A DNA stretch of 64,000 bases from Euborellia annulipes (taxonomy: Eukaryota > Arthropoda > Insecta > Dermaptera > Anisolabididae), in assembly GCA_023213315.1 (NCBI GenBank), contig JAKCPI010021804.1:1-64000 (forward strand), written 5' to 3'. A model generated the notes under the pieces. The model ran no database searches. It was given only the letters and a program-made list of their open reading frames with translations, and had not been told where the DNA came from. Below, piece by piece: positions 9,446 to 20,886 of this stretch (positions are counted from its first letter, which is position 1; each line of letters begins with the position of its first letter). The position numbers and the translations under genes are program-made.

Positions 9446-10268
9446 ATCGATCAAAGAATACTAGTACTTTACTGATGCACTTTTTCATTCATTTTTTATT
9501 TTCTCACAATTAACTTTAACTATTTAAAGATGGATAAATGTGGGCAGGAGCAGCCAACAAATAGACTCTGTATGCAGACTCAATCACCGGAGACGTTTCG
9601 GTTCCTTTTATTTAAGAACCATCTTCAGTCCTTACTAAAAATATACATTTAACATTAACAGTGTATATATAAAAATTGATTGTACAAAATTAATAATAAA
9701 ATTATTAAAATATTTTGTAAAATAAAATAAATCTTGGTCTTACGATTGAAATAAAATTGCACAGAGTTAGTCAGTGTTATAGGCATATACATTGTTGTTT
9801 CGTCATAAGAATGGTACAGATGTATATTTTGGGTCAAAAATGTTGATGAAATGAAGATGGTTCTTAAATAAAAGGAACCGAAACGTCTCCGGTGATTGAG
9901 TCTGCATACAGAGTCTATTTGTTGGCTGCTCCTGCCCACATTTATCCATCTATACATCTCACAGCCACTATTTCGAACATATTTAACTATTTAAATTCAT
10001 AAATCAATTATTTTTTAGATCCTCTTTAAAATGTATATTCTCATTTTGCATTTAAATTTATTTAAAACACACTTTACTCTTGCACTTTATAGGAAAGATA
10101 TCAGTCCAGGCTAACAAAATTTAAATATTTTTCTATGTTTATAAATTTTACGTCTTGAATTCTACTCAAACTAAATATATAGCGACACAAAAAATCTGGT
10201 GGGACAAGCACAGAACAAAACTTTCAATTATCGAAGATAAAAGAAAGTTGTGTGCTGTGCGATTTTTT
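9446..10268 (+). mobile_element. Family P copy split by a foldback insertion
   Basis: P sequence runs from GAATACTAGTACTTTACTG (9457) to TTTAACTATTTAAA (9528) and resumes at 9982 after the insertion. It ends in a decayed GGTGGGAC hairpin at about 10190-10265. The interruption dates this copy as older than the inserted element. Confidence 0.7.
9529..9981. mobile_element. Foldback element with hammerhead-like motifs and a 14-bp target duplication
   Basis: Inverted arms of about 100 bp each start GATGGATAAATGTGGGCAGG. The arms hold CTGAAGATGGTTC / GGAACCGAAACGTC: minus at 9593-9628, plus at 9851-9884 where the first base is changed. An exact direct duplication TTTAACTATTTAAA flanks it (9515-9528 and 9982-9995). 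The middle (9640-9840) has no ORF of note. A target duplication of variable length is more like retrotransposition (Penelope-like elements) than a cut-and-paste MITE. Confidence 0.7.
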
Positions 10269-10681
10269 TCTATTTTTTTCAAGAAACTGTCATAACAGTT
10301 GAATAAAGAACTTTAAGTTACGTCACAAGTTTGGGAAAAAAATTTTTATGAGTTCTTCTCATATATTTCTTACATAACAGACCGAGGGTTAAAAGTAAAT
10401 GTTTCCTTAACTGGAAAGTTTTTTTGTTGACTTTTTGTTTTAATTTAAGCAAAATCGATAGATATTGAATAAATTAATTGACTTTGTTAATTTTGTATGA
10501 AAATAATATTATAGTACGAGAAAGTTGGGTCGTAGTCATAAAATTTTTCCCTGAGGTGGTTAGATGATCTGGGGGATTAAACCCCCTCCTTTAATGAATA
10601 AATTTTAAAAAAATATATAAAATACTTTTAATAATTTCTCACAGAGTTTAGATTTTCTTTCTATTATATTTTATATTTTAT
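10269..10681. other. AT-rich spacer
   Basis: No gene. A GTACGAGAAAGTTGGGTCGTAGTC stretch near 10497 resembles the end of the TACTTTCTCGTA element variant. Otherwise simple AT-rich sequence. Confidence 0.3.
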
Positions 10682-10689
10682 TTAATTAT

Positions 10690-10984
10690 CATGGGCGTAC
10701 CCAGGATCAAATCTAGGGGGGGGGCATGGTCAGATCATGGTCGTCCAGGGGGGGGGGAGATCATGGTCGTCCAGATTGTGGCATAGCTATTTTTTATATA
10801 GAGAGGTAAAGCCTTCGAATTAAAGGCCTGAAAACCCTCGAGTCCTAACAAAGAATCATTCCCCGTCGCCATCCGCCCAATTTTGTTTCGTTTCATCACT
10901 TTATAAACATTTAATTTTTTTTTGTTGCTTCTAGGGGGGGGGGGGGCAGCTCCCCCCCCCTGCCCTTCGCTGGGTACGCCCATG
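10690..10984. mobile_element. hAT-like MITE, copy 1
   Basis: Terminal inverted repeats CATGGGCGTACCCAG and CTGGGTACGCCCATG, flanked by an exact 8-bp duplication TTAATTAT (10682-10689, 10985-10992). The interior has long G and C runs and a duplicated AGATCATGGTCGTCCAG. No transposase. About 90% alike by eye to the copy at 57193-57481. Confidence 0.85.
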
Positions 10985-10992
10985 TTAATTAT

Positions 10993-11304
10993 TATAATTT
11001 TTTGAGATTTCATGATGGAGGGGAGTACGTTTGGAATTCCTTACCTCCCTTCCTGGCTAAGACCCTGGGGAAAATAAAATATGTATAAATTAACAAAATT
11101 AATAGAAAACTTACCATATTTTTGGTTGAAAATACTGAAAATAAATAAATAGACCTATATAAATTTAGTAACGACCCGCTTAGAGGCACCAGTTCTCGGT
11201 GGCTAGGTCCAAAGAGACACAATAGAAATAATTTATTTTTCTCTTGCACATCTCATTTCTAATCATTAACTACAGTGTATAAAGCTATAAATTTTATTAG
11301 TACC
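10993..11304. other. Spacer, no gene seen
   Basis: Unique-looking AT-rich sequence between the hAT MITE and the next P copy. The minus-strand ORF at 11010-11249 shows no recognisable domain. Confidence 0.25.
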
Positions 11305-11832
11305 GATTTTTTTGTGTCGAGATATATTTAGATTCTCATAGCACCTTAGTTCCAAACTTGACCACTTGCGTTTCATAGGGCTGGCTCTGAGCTACGAATT
11401 CTTACAACCATATCCTATCTTCCCTATAAAGTACAAGAGTAAAGTGAGCTACATACAATCTGAGAGTAAAATAAGAATATACATTTTAGAGAGCATCTAA
11501 AAAATAATTGATTTTTGAATTTTAATCAAAATCGTTGGAGAAAATCGAAAAAAACTGAAAAAGTACTTCAGTAAAGTACTAGTTCTTTTTGGCCGATTTT
11601 GTTCAAAAGCTTATTTTAACTGTCCGATAGGGTAACTAACTTAAATATAAAATTTTAATCTTGTAGCTCATTTCGTTCATGCCTTATATCATCACAAACA
11701 GGCAGACAAATTTGATGGATCCATTTTTTTGGTATCAGAGGGCTCAAAACATGTATTTCCATCAATATCTCGACATCAAATTTTTGACATGAATCCAATA
11801 CGTTCTCACTATTATATTGGGCCTACACATAT
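11305..11832 (-). mobile_element. Family P copy, long hairpin lost
   Basis: Inverse P order with TTTTTTGTGTCGAGATATATT, the core CTGAAAAAGTACTTCAGTAAAG, and CTCGACATC / GACATGAATCCAATAC at its right end. The long hairpin is absent on the left, and the short hairpin is decayed (CGTTCTCACTATTATATTGG). Confidence 0.65.
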
Positions 11833-11839
11833 AGTTAAA

Positions 11840-12660
11840 AAAAAGTAAAAAAAACATTTGAAAATTATCTTATTTTTGAATATAAAGACCTCTCATCCTG
11901 CTAAGAATCTACATTTTTTTTCTCTCCGAATAAAAAAAAAAAAAAACAAATGGCAAACTCGAATAAATCAAAAAAAGAAATAAATATTATAAACAAGATG
12001 AATTCTTGAGAATATTTATCACGATAAGGAAAACTTTCAATCCTTTATGCTTTAGTTTTATATTTTACCGTACATTTTTTCCATCAAAATGACATCCGAT
12101 TTTTTTTTTTTTTTTTTTTACTTGCAAAAACAAAATATCGAAAGATTTCTAAAGAATGTGCTGCTTGCTATCTTGTTGCAAGTGTCTCTCTCTATTCTTC
12201 TCCCATTTTTACACACACTTGTTCACTTTATCCTTTATCCCCCATTCGTCTGGAATCTAGAGATTCCTCCGGGGAACAACAAAACGACGAAGAGACCCCA
12301 AATTACACCCAGGCCCCTTAAGAGAGTTGGTGTTACATATTTTTACACCTCCCCCAGGAGCCGACCCTTGGCAAGAGGTCTAAGGTCCCTTGGGGTCGGT
12401 TAATTATTTTATTCCCCTTTCTAAAAGAATTTTTTTTTTTTGCACTAACCTGATTTTCTTTCAATCAATAAACTCTATTATAGCATGATTATATGGTTAA
12501 AATAAAAAACCTATATTTTATTTAATAATCGATAAAATCAAGACACTATCAACCGGGTCTTTTACGTCTTTTGTGTTTTATCTAAGGCCATTAGTGTAAA
12601 TCCATTATTTTATAATATACAAAAATCCTTAAAAATATCTAAGACCTATGTATCTACTTG
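11840..12660. other. AT-rich spacer with homopolymers
   Basis: Poly-A near 11932 and poly-T at 12101-12119. The + strand ORF at 12089-12403 starts in that T run, is low complexity and matches nothing I know. A GGTCTAAGGTCCC / CCGACCC patch near 12360-12400 is GC richer. Confidence 0.3.
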
Positions 12661-12664
12661 CAAC

Positions 12665-13252
12665 CAGGGATAGGCAAAATCCTTTAAAAAGGATTAGCGA
12701 ACCGACCCGCAGATCCGGGTAGTTCGGACGATCCGATCCGATTTAGAAAAAGAATTGCTGGAACAGCGATCAGCAAAATCTGATCCCAACTTGATTTTTA
12801 GGCTTTTGGAACAATCAAAAGGATATAAATATTTATTAAAAAGTAGGAACCGACCGAAGTTTCGGTTTCGGCCAAAAATAAAAAAAAACGAAGAATGAGA
12901 TTCGCACCTAAAAAAAAGGTCACATGATTTTCGCAAGAAAAGTAAAAATGATATGAATTTTGTATAGGAAATACAAGTTTCGGTTTCGGTTACGGTTTCG
13001 GCCGAAACTAAGATTGAGCCCGAAATTCTGTTTCGGTTTCGGCTGACAATCTTGTTTCGGTCGGACCCTATTAAAAAGTAAAAAAAAATTCAAAGGATTG
13101 TCAATCTTTTGAAAAGGATTAACGATCCGAGAGCAAAAATTTTGATCCAGATTCAAGATCCTCTCCAAAAAAGGATTTCGATCCAGATGAGAAAATCTTG
13201 GATCGGATTTTCGGATTTAAATTCAAAAGGATCCCGATCCTGTCCATCTCTA
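12665..13252. mobile_element. Degenerate hAT-like element (outer)
   Basis: Ends CAGGGATAGGCAAAATCC and GATCCTGTCCATCTCTA form imperfect inverted repeats. The flanks CTTGCAAC and GTTCCAAC match at 6 of 8 positions, as expected for an old 8-bp duplication. The interior is rich in GGATC and AGGATT and is interrupted by a second hAT MITE at 12844-13070. Confidence 0.55.
12844..13070. mobile_element. hAT-like MITE nested in the outer element
   Basis: Starts TAGGAACCGACCGAAG and ends CTTGTTTCGGTCGGACCCTA, with an exact 8-bp duplication TTAAAAAG on both sides (12836-12843, 13071-13078). The interior repeats TTTCGGTTTCGG. A second copy of this family lies at 49257-49600. Confidence 0.75.
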
Positions 13253-13253
13253 G

Positions 13254-14305
13254 TTCCAACAAACCGTGTTGGTAGCTTTTGAAACCTAAGCTCTGGTTTC
13301 TTCCGTTCTAATTAACTTAGCTGTCCCTCGGATAAGTAACTTGAATAGGCCCATGACTTTTCAGCCTTTTCAGTTTTAATTAAGCTAATCATATGATTAA
13401 ATAAGAGCCCAGATCGTACTTTATTATCTTTCCAAATCTCTAGTAGTAGTAGTACTAGTAATTTTCTTGGCCTCCAACCTATCCAAAGCTCTGTACTGAG
13501 TGGAATTAGAAACATAAGACTTGTTTTATTTTTATTTTTAGAAATTTTTAAATTTTTGTTAAATTAGATTTAATTAATTATTTTAATTAATTTTAATCTT
13601 TAATAATTTTTAAAAATCATGCCTTTATTAAACTACTAAATTCATAAAACTTTCCTTATACTCGTACCTCAAATAGCTAATTATATATTATGTAAAAACC
13701 CATTTTTCCTAACTCGAAGGCTAAGGATGTTCTTGTTTACTAAATCGATGATTTGCTATCTGCCCTATGAGTTTTCTAACCCGCCTTAATAGTAATTTTT
13801 ACTTATTTGAGTTAATATTATGATTAGCTCTGATTAAAATATGCTAAAAAGTTTTCCGATTTCGTTGCCTATTTTTTTTTTTTTTTTTTGAATAGGCCTA
13901 CATTATTCATAAATCGTTAGTTATTATACTGAATCAAATATTTATTTATATTGTTAATATTAAATCAATCGAATATTTGCTTAATTCCAATTTCAAAAAT
14001 ATTTCATTCATGGTAGATACATAATAGTTATATATTAAGTCCCACCCCAATTGTTTGTTTATCTCTCTATTGTTTTAGGAATTGTTAGCATATATAATAA
14101 ATAAATATTAACTTATCAGCGATATATATAAATAAACATCTCCTCTTAATATAGCTGTTGGATAAATGATTGGTTTCGTGATCTAAGACTGTGAGGTTTA
14201 CATTCCCTTTACTTTTTTTAATTAATCAATTAATATTGTTTATTTAAATATAGAAATTATCGATTTTTACTTTCCTTTACCTATTTGTATTAAAATATAA
14301 ATATT
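13254..14305. other. AT-rich DNA without identified genes
   Basis: Mostly unique-looking. A poly-T run lies at 13872-13889 and a short AGTAGTAGTAGTACTAGTA stretch at 13441-13460. Nothing else is supported. Confidence 0.3.
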
Positions 14306-14309
14306 GTAT

Positions 14310-15417
14310 TCATGTCAAAAATTCAATTTTCATGGAAATATACATGTTTGAGGTGGACCTGTCTGTGTGTTCAAAATAAAGCATGAAGAAAATGAGCTAG
14401 GAGGTGGAAATTTTATATTTAAGTTATACCCCCTGAATCCCAAAAATAAATTTTTCAAAGAGTACTAGTACTTTAATAATGTACTTTTTAGTTTTTTTTT
14501 TTTATTTTCTCAAAATTCGCTCTAACGATTTTGATTAAAGTTCAAAAATCAATTATTATTTAGATGCTCTTTAAAATGAATATTCTCATTTTGTCCTTGA
14601 AATTGTATGAAACTCGCTTTACTCTTATACTTCATAGGAAATATAGGAGAAATAATTGCCATGGTAATAAGTTATAAATATTTTTCTGTTTATAAATTTT
14701 AAATCTTGAATTATAATGTGTCTAATCGTACTACCGGAAACCAAATATGGTTGATGTTATACACGAAGGAACCAAGCGCCATTAAATCTGAGATAGGGGG
14801 CATTTCATTTGCACAAATCGTGACCTTGGTTTGACAAGGTTCTAATTGACACTTTTGACAAAACTGGCATTATCATTGCACATACAACCGTATCGCTTAC
14901 GAGTTGCAACATTCCGTGAGTGAATAGGTTGTATGTGCATTTAGGATTTTTTTACTTTTATTATAATAAACATATTTGGTTGGAGATTTCTTGAGGAATA
15001 CTTAACTTTTTCATATTAAAACAGAAAAATAAATTATCCATATTACAATAAACGCAACGGTTTTGGAAGGGGTGCAAACTTTGAATGCCTTTTTCTCACA
15101 ACAATGATATAGGTAGATAGAACTTTGTCAAACCAAGGTCACGAATTGTAAACATACTCAATGGTAATGACTTTTTCTTTCTTGATTTATACAAAAAAGT
15201 GAACATGTTGTGATTTAAATAAAGAGGTAGATCTTCTTTTTCCTTACAAGATGGCGGTCATATCTCATTTTCGATCATAATGGTGCTTGGTTCATTTATG
15301 CCACATAATCCATATATGACACTTAAAATCTGCTGTGACAAGTACAGAGCACAACTTTCAATTACCAAAGGTAAGAGAAAGTTGTGTGCTGTGCAACCAC
15401 TCACACCAGATTTTTAA
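14310..15417 (+). mobile_element. Family P copy split by a DNA-transposon-like insertion
   Basis: Left part 14310-14756 (CATGTCAAAAATTC, AAATGAGCTAGGAGG, AGTACTAGTACTTTAATAATG). Right part 15319-15417 holds the long hairpin with CAATTACCAAAGGTAAGAG at its tip and CACACCAGATTTTT at the end. The break is within the segment AAATATATGTCGACAC of intact copies. Confidence 0.7.
14757..15318. mobile_element. Terminal-inverted-repeat element, GAAGGAACCAAGC family
   Basis: The left end ATGTTATACACGAAGGAACC and right end GGTTCATTTATGCCACATAA are approximate inverses. Inner inverted segments include TGACCTTGGTTTGACAA (14821-) with its partner near 15126, and GCACATACAACC / GGTTGTATGTGC (14877-14940). 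No ORF. A related end on its own lies at 27980-28065. Confidence 0.55.
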
Positions 15418-16780
15418 ATAATAAATTTATCTCATGACAGCCAGTAAAAATATCAAAATTTCATTTTTTCCTGAAATTTATTAATTAACACCGCTAATTG
15501 CAATTATTTTTGTTGAAAAGAATCAAACAATTAATTGAAGGTTTATTTATTTATTTTTTTTATAATTTGAAATGATAATTTTACCGTGAAATTTTAAAAA
15601 TAATATCAATAAATTTGCATTTTTACACCACCGCCTTTCCGTCTTATTTATGCCACTGCGTGACACCATTATTTTTAAACGTTTATTAAATTATAAAAAA
15701 AAAAAATAATCATAAAAGCCTTCAATTATTTTAACGAAGAAATAATAAATTCATTAACCTTTTTTTTTTTTTAATATGTAAATTTTGAAATACGTCCGAG
15801 ATTTATGGAGATATAATTTCAAATTGAGAGATAAAAATGTAATTCTAATTCAATCGATTAGGGGAAAAAAATGTCGTGCTCATAATTGCCAAAGTGAAGA
15901 GCGGGAGGGGGGGGAGGCGCTCAATTCGCCCCAGGGGCGTAAAAACACTTCATTAAATCTGTCGTTAATCAAGTGAACACATAACCCTCCCATCCCCTAC
16001 TATGTCGATCCTATCGCCAGGAAGTTTGAATTTTTGTTCGCGGTCCTCGTTAAATTCGCATGAAAAGACAATGGCAAATGAAATTAATTAGATTTCTGTT
16101 TCCACAAGATGCTTTTATCATCATCGATTGGCGAATAAAAAAAAAAAATAATAAAAGAGAAGAGAAGCCGCTTTAATGACGTCACAATAACCTATGTCTT
16201 CTTGAAATCAAAAACCTAGAGGGTTTTTTTTTCTCTTTGCTCTGTTTTCTCCATCATTTTTTACGAAGCCAATTTTATAAAAAAAAATCAAGAAAATATA
16301 GAAATATTGAAAAATTGTTCTCAACTGAGGAATCGAATTTTTTACGCCATTAAGAGTTTGTAGATAACCATATTTTTCACTCAGAGGTTTGATTCTTGTG
16401 AATAAGTGAATTGCAACTACGAGTTGTCCGAGCCAAGGCTGGAATTTCTTCAACTCCCTTTATCAGTCTTCATTTCCACAAGTTCGACAGGACGGCCTGT
16501 TTCTTCTCTCAATCGAAATTAAATTTGCCGACCCCGCATAAGTAGGAAAGAAGATTTTAAACACTCAATGGTTCTAGTTCCCTTCTTATGTGCTATCTCT
16601 GACATTTTTTCTTAATACCAGTCTTCTTTGACCTAGACCATAGACTATATAATTACACAGGCCAACAGTGATTTTGGTGCTGGGGTATTGGGCCGGCGCC
16701 CTAGAAAAAGGGTAGTCCACCCGCCGCGAAAGCGTGGAGTTTCTGTTTCGACTCCAGGGGGTGCAATTTTGCCCAATCTT
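15418..16780. other. Mixed spacer with GC-richer patches
   Basis: No gene is supported. The unique-looking segments 15960-16140 and 16440-16560 and the GC-rich patch 16650-16760 (GGGCCGGCGCCC, CCGCCGCGAAAGC) stand out from the AT background and do not match the repeat families here. They could be regulatory or old mobile DNA. Confidence 0.3.
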
Positions 16781-16787
16781 AAGCACA

Positions 16788-16962
16788 AAATATAAATATT
16801 TTCCCATACTTATAAATTTTACATCTTGAATTCATATATATCGGCGGAAACTAAATATATGTCGACACAAAAAATCTGGCTGTGACAAGCACAGAACACA
16901 ACTTTCGATTACCGATGGTAAGAGAAAGTTGTGTGCTATATGTCAGTCAGACCAGATTTTTT
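16788..16962 (+). mobile_element. Family P terminal fragment
   Basis: Begins in AAAATATAAATATTTTCCC and includes AAATATATGTCGACACAAAA and the long hairpin with an extra C (CTGGCTGTGAC). The body upstream of the Met-like GGTTGCCATGG segment is missing. Confidence 0.7.
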
Positions 16963-17515
16963 TTAAGGCGCTACCTCTTTAAAATATACGGATACTTGAA
17001 ATACAAAGAAATATAAAGTTTCCGTCCAATCGGAGGTGATTTATTTGTGCATAATAAGACTAAAAGTTTTTTTTTTTTTTAACTTTGGACATCCTGAAAA
17101 TTTTTTTTTACTCTCTCTGAATGTAAAATTCGTATATTTACGATATTCTTTAACTTTCCAAAAAGCATTTATTCGTGCAAATCGGTTAATTATTAACGAA
17201 ATTATAAACAAAATAATTAATAATGATGATTATTATCATTGATTAATTACACTGTGCGGCAGGAAAAAAAGCCCCGAGATAATTCCTTCAGATTCTTAAG
17301 TAAAATGACCTCCTGAATCCAAATATGACCTCCGTTTTCCCCCACCACGTACCGTTTTTGGGGGGGAGCCCCCTACTTATTTCCATTGGATGAAAAGTAA
17401 TATTTTAGCCTTAACATTTCTTCAGAAGGTCTAGAAAAGTGAAAAGTTAAAAAACATTAACATTTGGATCCAAGGGGGGGGGGGATGTGGGGGAGGATTT
17501 TGTCGCTTAAAATGC
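16963..17515. other. Spacer with G runs
   Basis: AT-rich with a GGGGGGG run near 17360 and a 12-base G run near 17476. The + ORF at 17036-17242 has no recognisable content. Confidence 0.25.
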
Positions 17516-17517
17516 AA

Positions 17518-17675
17518 AAAAATAATTTCACTTCGTATGTATTTCTAATAAATAAATAAATACAAAAGAAAATACTTTGAAGTATTTTCTTTAATTGGTG
17601 GTGAGTTTTAAGGGTGGATAAATGAAGTGAGTCTTTTAATACTTATTTAATTTCGAATTTATTCCCAACGGAATA
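17518..17675 (+). repeat. Diverged single unit related to the 45.3-46.9 kb minisatellite
   Basis: Shares TTTCACTTCG, TAATAAATAAATAAATACAAAA, GAAGTATTTT..TTAATT and GTGAGTTTTAAGGG in the order of the 119-bp units. It sits ahead of a splice-site-bounded segment just as the array does. Confidence 0.5.
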
Positions 17676-17834
17676 AAACCCCGTTAGTTTGCAAGTGAAT
17701 AGAATTTTTTTAAATAGAGAATTTATTTAATAATTTTAGAGAGGAATGCTATTTCTTTATCGATCGATGTCTGCTTGCTTGTTGCCTATCTGACAGGCTG
17801 TCTTTTAATTTTATTTGAGACGAGCCATGAGTCA

Positions 17835-17880
17835 TTCGGTATCTCTCTCTTCTCTCTCTCTCTCTCTCTCGCGTGTGTTT
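17835..17880. repeat. TC-rich microsatellite / GAGA-type tract
   Basis: (TC)n of about 30 bases immediately upstream of the candidate exon at 17883. GAGA-type tracts are common in arthropod promoters, so it could be part of a promoter. Neutral microsatellite is equally possible. Confidence 0.4.
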
Positions 17881-17882
17881 AG

Positions 17883-17962
17883 TTTATTTTAAATTGTGTT
17901 GTGATTTGTGCAAATAAGATATTCATCCACCAAACTCCCCACCTGGTCATCTTATTATTAAG
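17883..17962 (+). other. Candidate untranslated exon
   Basis: Acceptor-like CGTGTGTTTAG precedes, and TTATTATTAAG/GTAATT follows. It is paralogous to 47123-47183: both have GTGC(A/G)AATAA, a CCA(C/T)CAAACT-like middle and an A-rich end before a GTA donor, followed by ATTTGCATAACG. No long ORF. It may equally be the 3' portion of a first exon starting after the TC tract. Confidence 0.35.
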
Positions 17963-19030
17963 GTAATTAATATTTTCACATCTCATTTGCATAACGAATT
18001 AAAGTATTTTGTATTTTATTTTTCTCTCTTATAATATACTGATAAAATTAGCCAATTTTTTAAAATATAAGTCTATGATGAATTCGTGTATCCCAGAGGG
18101 AGGGTGAAAAAGGGTGTAAATCACCCCTTCTAATAAACAAAATAGTTTTTTTTTCTTTAAAAATGAAAATTAAAATAGAAAATTATTTTTTTTGTAAATT
18201 TTTTACATTTAAGCAATTATTTCTTTCCCTCTATTCTCACCCTCCAGCCCTCTAACAGAGAATTTATATTCTCCTATAATATTTAATAAGAAATTATTAT
18301 TAAATAATTGAAAATATAAATTCCTAAACTTTTATCTCTTGTCAGTGGCCTAGTTATAAGTGAGATTTTTGGAGGTGGAATTTTCTTTTTCACTGTCTGA
18401 ATGCCTGATTTTCTTAAGCAGTTTCTCCACTCGCCTCCCCTAATTATAAGTGTAAAAATTCAGATGATTTTTTTTTAATTTGCTTACGTTTCGGTGTCGT
18501 AACATACCACAAGACTGTAAATCCGTTCTTCGTTTCATGAATATTTCCTTTGTTTGTAGTTTTAGATATAATTCGATCCCCCTCGCCGCACGCATCCCCT
18601 TATAGATATTCATTAATTCACATTCTAAAAGTAAATTAATGAATAAAATTGCATTTGTTTTTCTCAATAAAATCTTTTAGAATTTTATATAAAAATTAAT
18701 TTTATTTCTGTTTGTTTAAAGGCCACCCCCTCCCTCTTAAGTTATTTTCCCACTCTACAAATTTTCTTAAAACTTGCAATTTTTTGCCCCTGAGTAAAGG
18801 GTAGTCTACCCTATGTAAATTTTTCTTTAAATAAATTTAGTTTTTATAAATGTCATATTTTTATTTACAAAAGGGCGTAACTTTATATTTCATAGATTAC
18901 AATTTTTTTCAAACTTTGACAATAAGTAATTTCTACCCGTTTAGATAAAATATTGAAAGTAAATTGCTTTTTTTATTTTAAATTTATCATTTTTTTTCTA
19001 CTTTTCATAAATAACAAAAATATATGAAAT
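17963..19030. other. AT-rich intron-like DNA
   Basis: Contains GGGTGTAAATCACCCC near 18113, related to the array at 47.3 kb, and several CCACCCCCTCCC-type patches. The minus ORF at 18440-18667 shows no domain. Confidence 0.3.
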
Positions 19031-19182
19031 AGCTTCTGGTATCAAAGTTTTAGGGTTCGCATCCCATCTCATGCGAAAAAAATTTTTTCGATTGGATTGG
19101 TAGTCCATCCAAAATAAATAAAGACGAGGTCTAAATTGATGCCGAAAAAGATCTTCAATGAAATTAAAAAAAAAAAAAAAAA
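19031..19182 (+). mobile_element. SINE family B copy
   Basis: B-box match GGGTTCGCATCCC (19053-19065), body GACGAGGTCTAAATTGATGCCG, GAAAAAGATCTTC and an A tail of 17. The A-box side is eroded. Confidence 0.6.
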
Positions 19183-19619
19183 ATACCTATATGAAATTAA
19201 ACTTTTTTATATAAAAAATTAAACAATATTTTGATTTAATGAAAAAGAAATTATATAGTATTTCTTAATGACAAATTAAATTGTTCTATAAGAAAGTGTG
19301 TAAATAAATAAATCTTATGGTTATATCGTCTTTTAATCTCTTTTTGTCCTGGGAGGGGGCCTTAAAACCCGAGAAAATGGAGGAGGGGGTATTTTTCATG
19401 ACATTGATTTAACGTTCAACGTCTCACTAATGGACAGAGTTCAAATTATAAACATATATAATAGCCCTATGCAAATAAATTTTATATTTTGGAGGGCTTA
19501 CACCCCAACCCACCTGGCTACGTGCCTGGCTAGAGTGAATTCACTTGTATGCTTTTTTTATGCTTCTCTAATTATTTGAAAAAATATTTTATTAATAAGA
19601 CAATTTTTTTTTTTTTTAG

Positions 19620-19737
19620 GGAACGTTTATTCTTTCTCTGAGTCTACGAGGTATTCTTCCCTTCAAGGATACGAATTCCTCTCCAAAACTTCGAGAATGC
19701 GAGTTGTCTTGGAGTTCATTCCTTCTCCGTAAATTTG
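19620..19737 (+). other. Candidate exon with strong splice sites
   Basis: A long T run and acceptor (TTTTTTTTTTTTTAG/GG) and the donor TTTG/GTGAGT flank 118 bp of less AT-rich sequence. One frame is open for 39 codons but the peptide (GTFILSLSLRGILPFKDTNS and onward) suggests nothing. A 5' untranslated exon of a + strand gene is as likely. Confidence 0.35.
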
Positions 19738-20340
19738 GTGAGTTAGTGAATTTTTTTTTTTAAAGAAAATAGTAGTTTAATAAATTAAATTTGATGAATA
19801 AAACTAATATTAATATATCAACTCTTGAGTAAATACTGATAAAGATAGCGTGCCTGTCAGTCCGTATTTAAATTAGTCAAACACAAATTTGAAATATTAA
19901 TTAAAACCGAAAAAAAATATATATATACGCTATATATAAAATGCATCACATATATAGTCTTAAATTAATTCGGATATCGCCTTGATAGGTGCGCTTAGTC
20001 TTAGTCTAAAGAAATGAAGGAAGTTCTTTCATTGACATTGATAAATATTTGAAATTTGTCATGTTTCGCTTGGATTTACCTCTGAGTAAAGTTAATTTCG
20101 AACAGCAAGGGATGATGAAGTGGGGATGAGGCGTCAAATATTCACTCCCTTGTGGAAAGTAAATAGCGTTCGCGTTTCTTTCGAATTAAATAGAATGGTT
20201 ATTGACACATTGGTATTTTGTTCAGTTCGGGTTGAAGCAAAGCAATGAAGGGGGTGATATTTTGTTGTTTTTTTTTCTTTTTGAGAAAATTTTATTAATC
20301 GATTTAAATCTGGAAGTTTACTTGTAGATCCTGTTGGTCT
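19738..20340. other. AT-rich spacer
   Basis: No repeats of the local families and no ORF of interest. The 19850-20220 part is relatively complex and could hold regulatory sequence. Confidence 0.25.
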
Positions 20341-20344
20341 TGTT

Positions 20345-20885
20345 CACAAATATTTTAAATTTTGAAATTTATTGCTTAGTGACTGTAGTATTCTGTACAG
20401 TAATTGACAGTTTCAGTGTTCTAATTGTCTCCATCCTCAGGACAACAAAGATTTATATTTACAGTAAAACCCCTCTTAAGGCCGGGTCCGAATACTCGTT
20501 TGGCCGGTTAATCCGGTGGAAAATTGATTTTCATTCAAAAATAACCTATATATTTAATCAGGTGTCATGAATAAATAACAAATAAGTTGCAAACTTGTAA
20601 GTTTAAGAAAAAACTTTGGGAAGCAAGCGAGTAAACAAACTCGAGAATTCCTTCCCCCTCCCTCTTCACCATCTGAACGAATATATTGCACAATGATGCA
20701 CCACACACTTTAATTAAAATACAAAAAAAAGTAATTTATATATATATCATATGTAGCCTATTAATAAAAATAATGTATAATAAGATCCGAGGTCGGATAA
20801 GAGGGGTTCTACTGTATTTAATTTCTCAAAATGCCACAATCTCTCAAGTCGCTAAGCAATAAATTTTAAAATTTAAAACATTTGT
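20345..20885. mobile_element. Old inverted-repeat element interrupted by a pogo-like MITE
   Basis: TTTTGAAATTTATTGCTTAG (from about 20356) and its inverse CTAAGCAATAAATTTTAAAA (from about 20850) surround the pogo-like element at 20462-20814. Arms are about 40 bp and diverged. Confidence 0.45.
20462..20814. mobile_element. pogo/Tigger-like MITE with TA duplication
   Basis: Starts CAGTAAAACCCCTCTTA and ends GATAAGAGGGGTTCTACTG, with TA on both sides (20460-20461, 20815-20816). The CAGTARAACC..CTCTTATCCG terminus is characteristic of pogo/Tigger elements. The 353-bp interior has no transposase. A similar solo end lies at 38195-38245. Confidence 0.7.
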
Positions 20886-20886
20886 T

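Noticed and set aside
12089..12403. Plus-strand ORF of 104 codons
   Set aside because: It starts in a T run (poly-Phe) and has no recognisable content.
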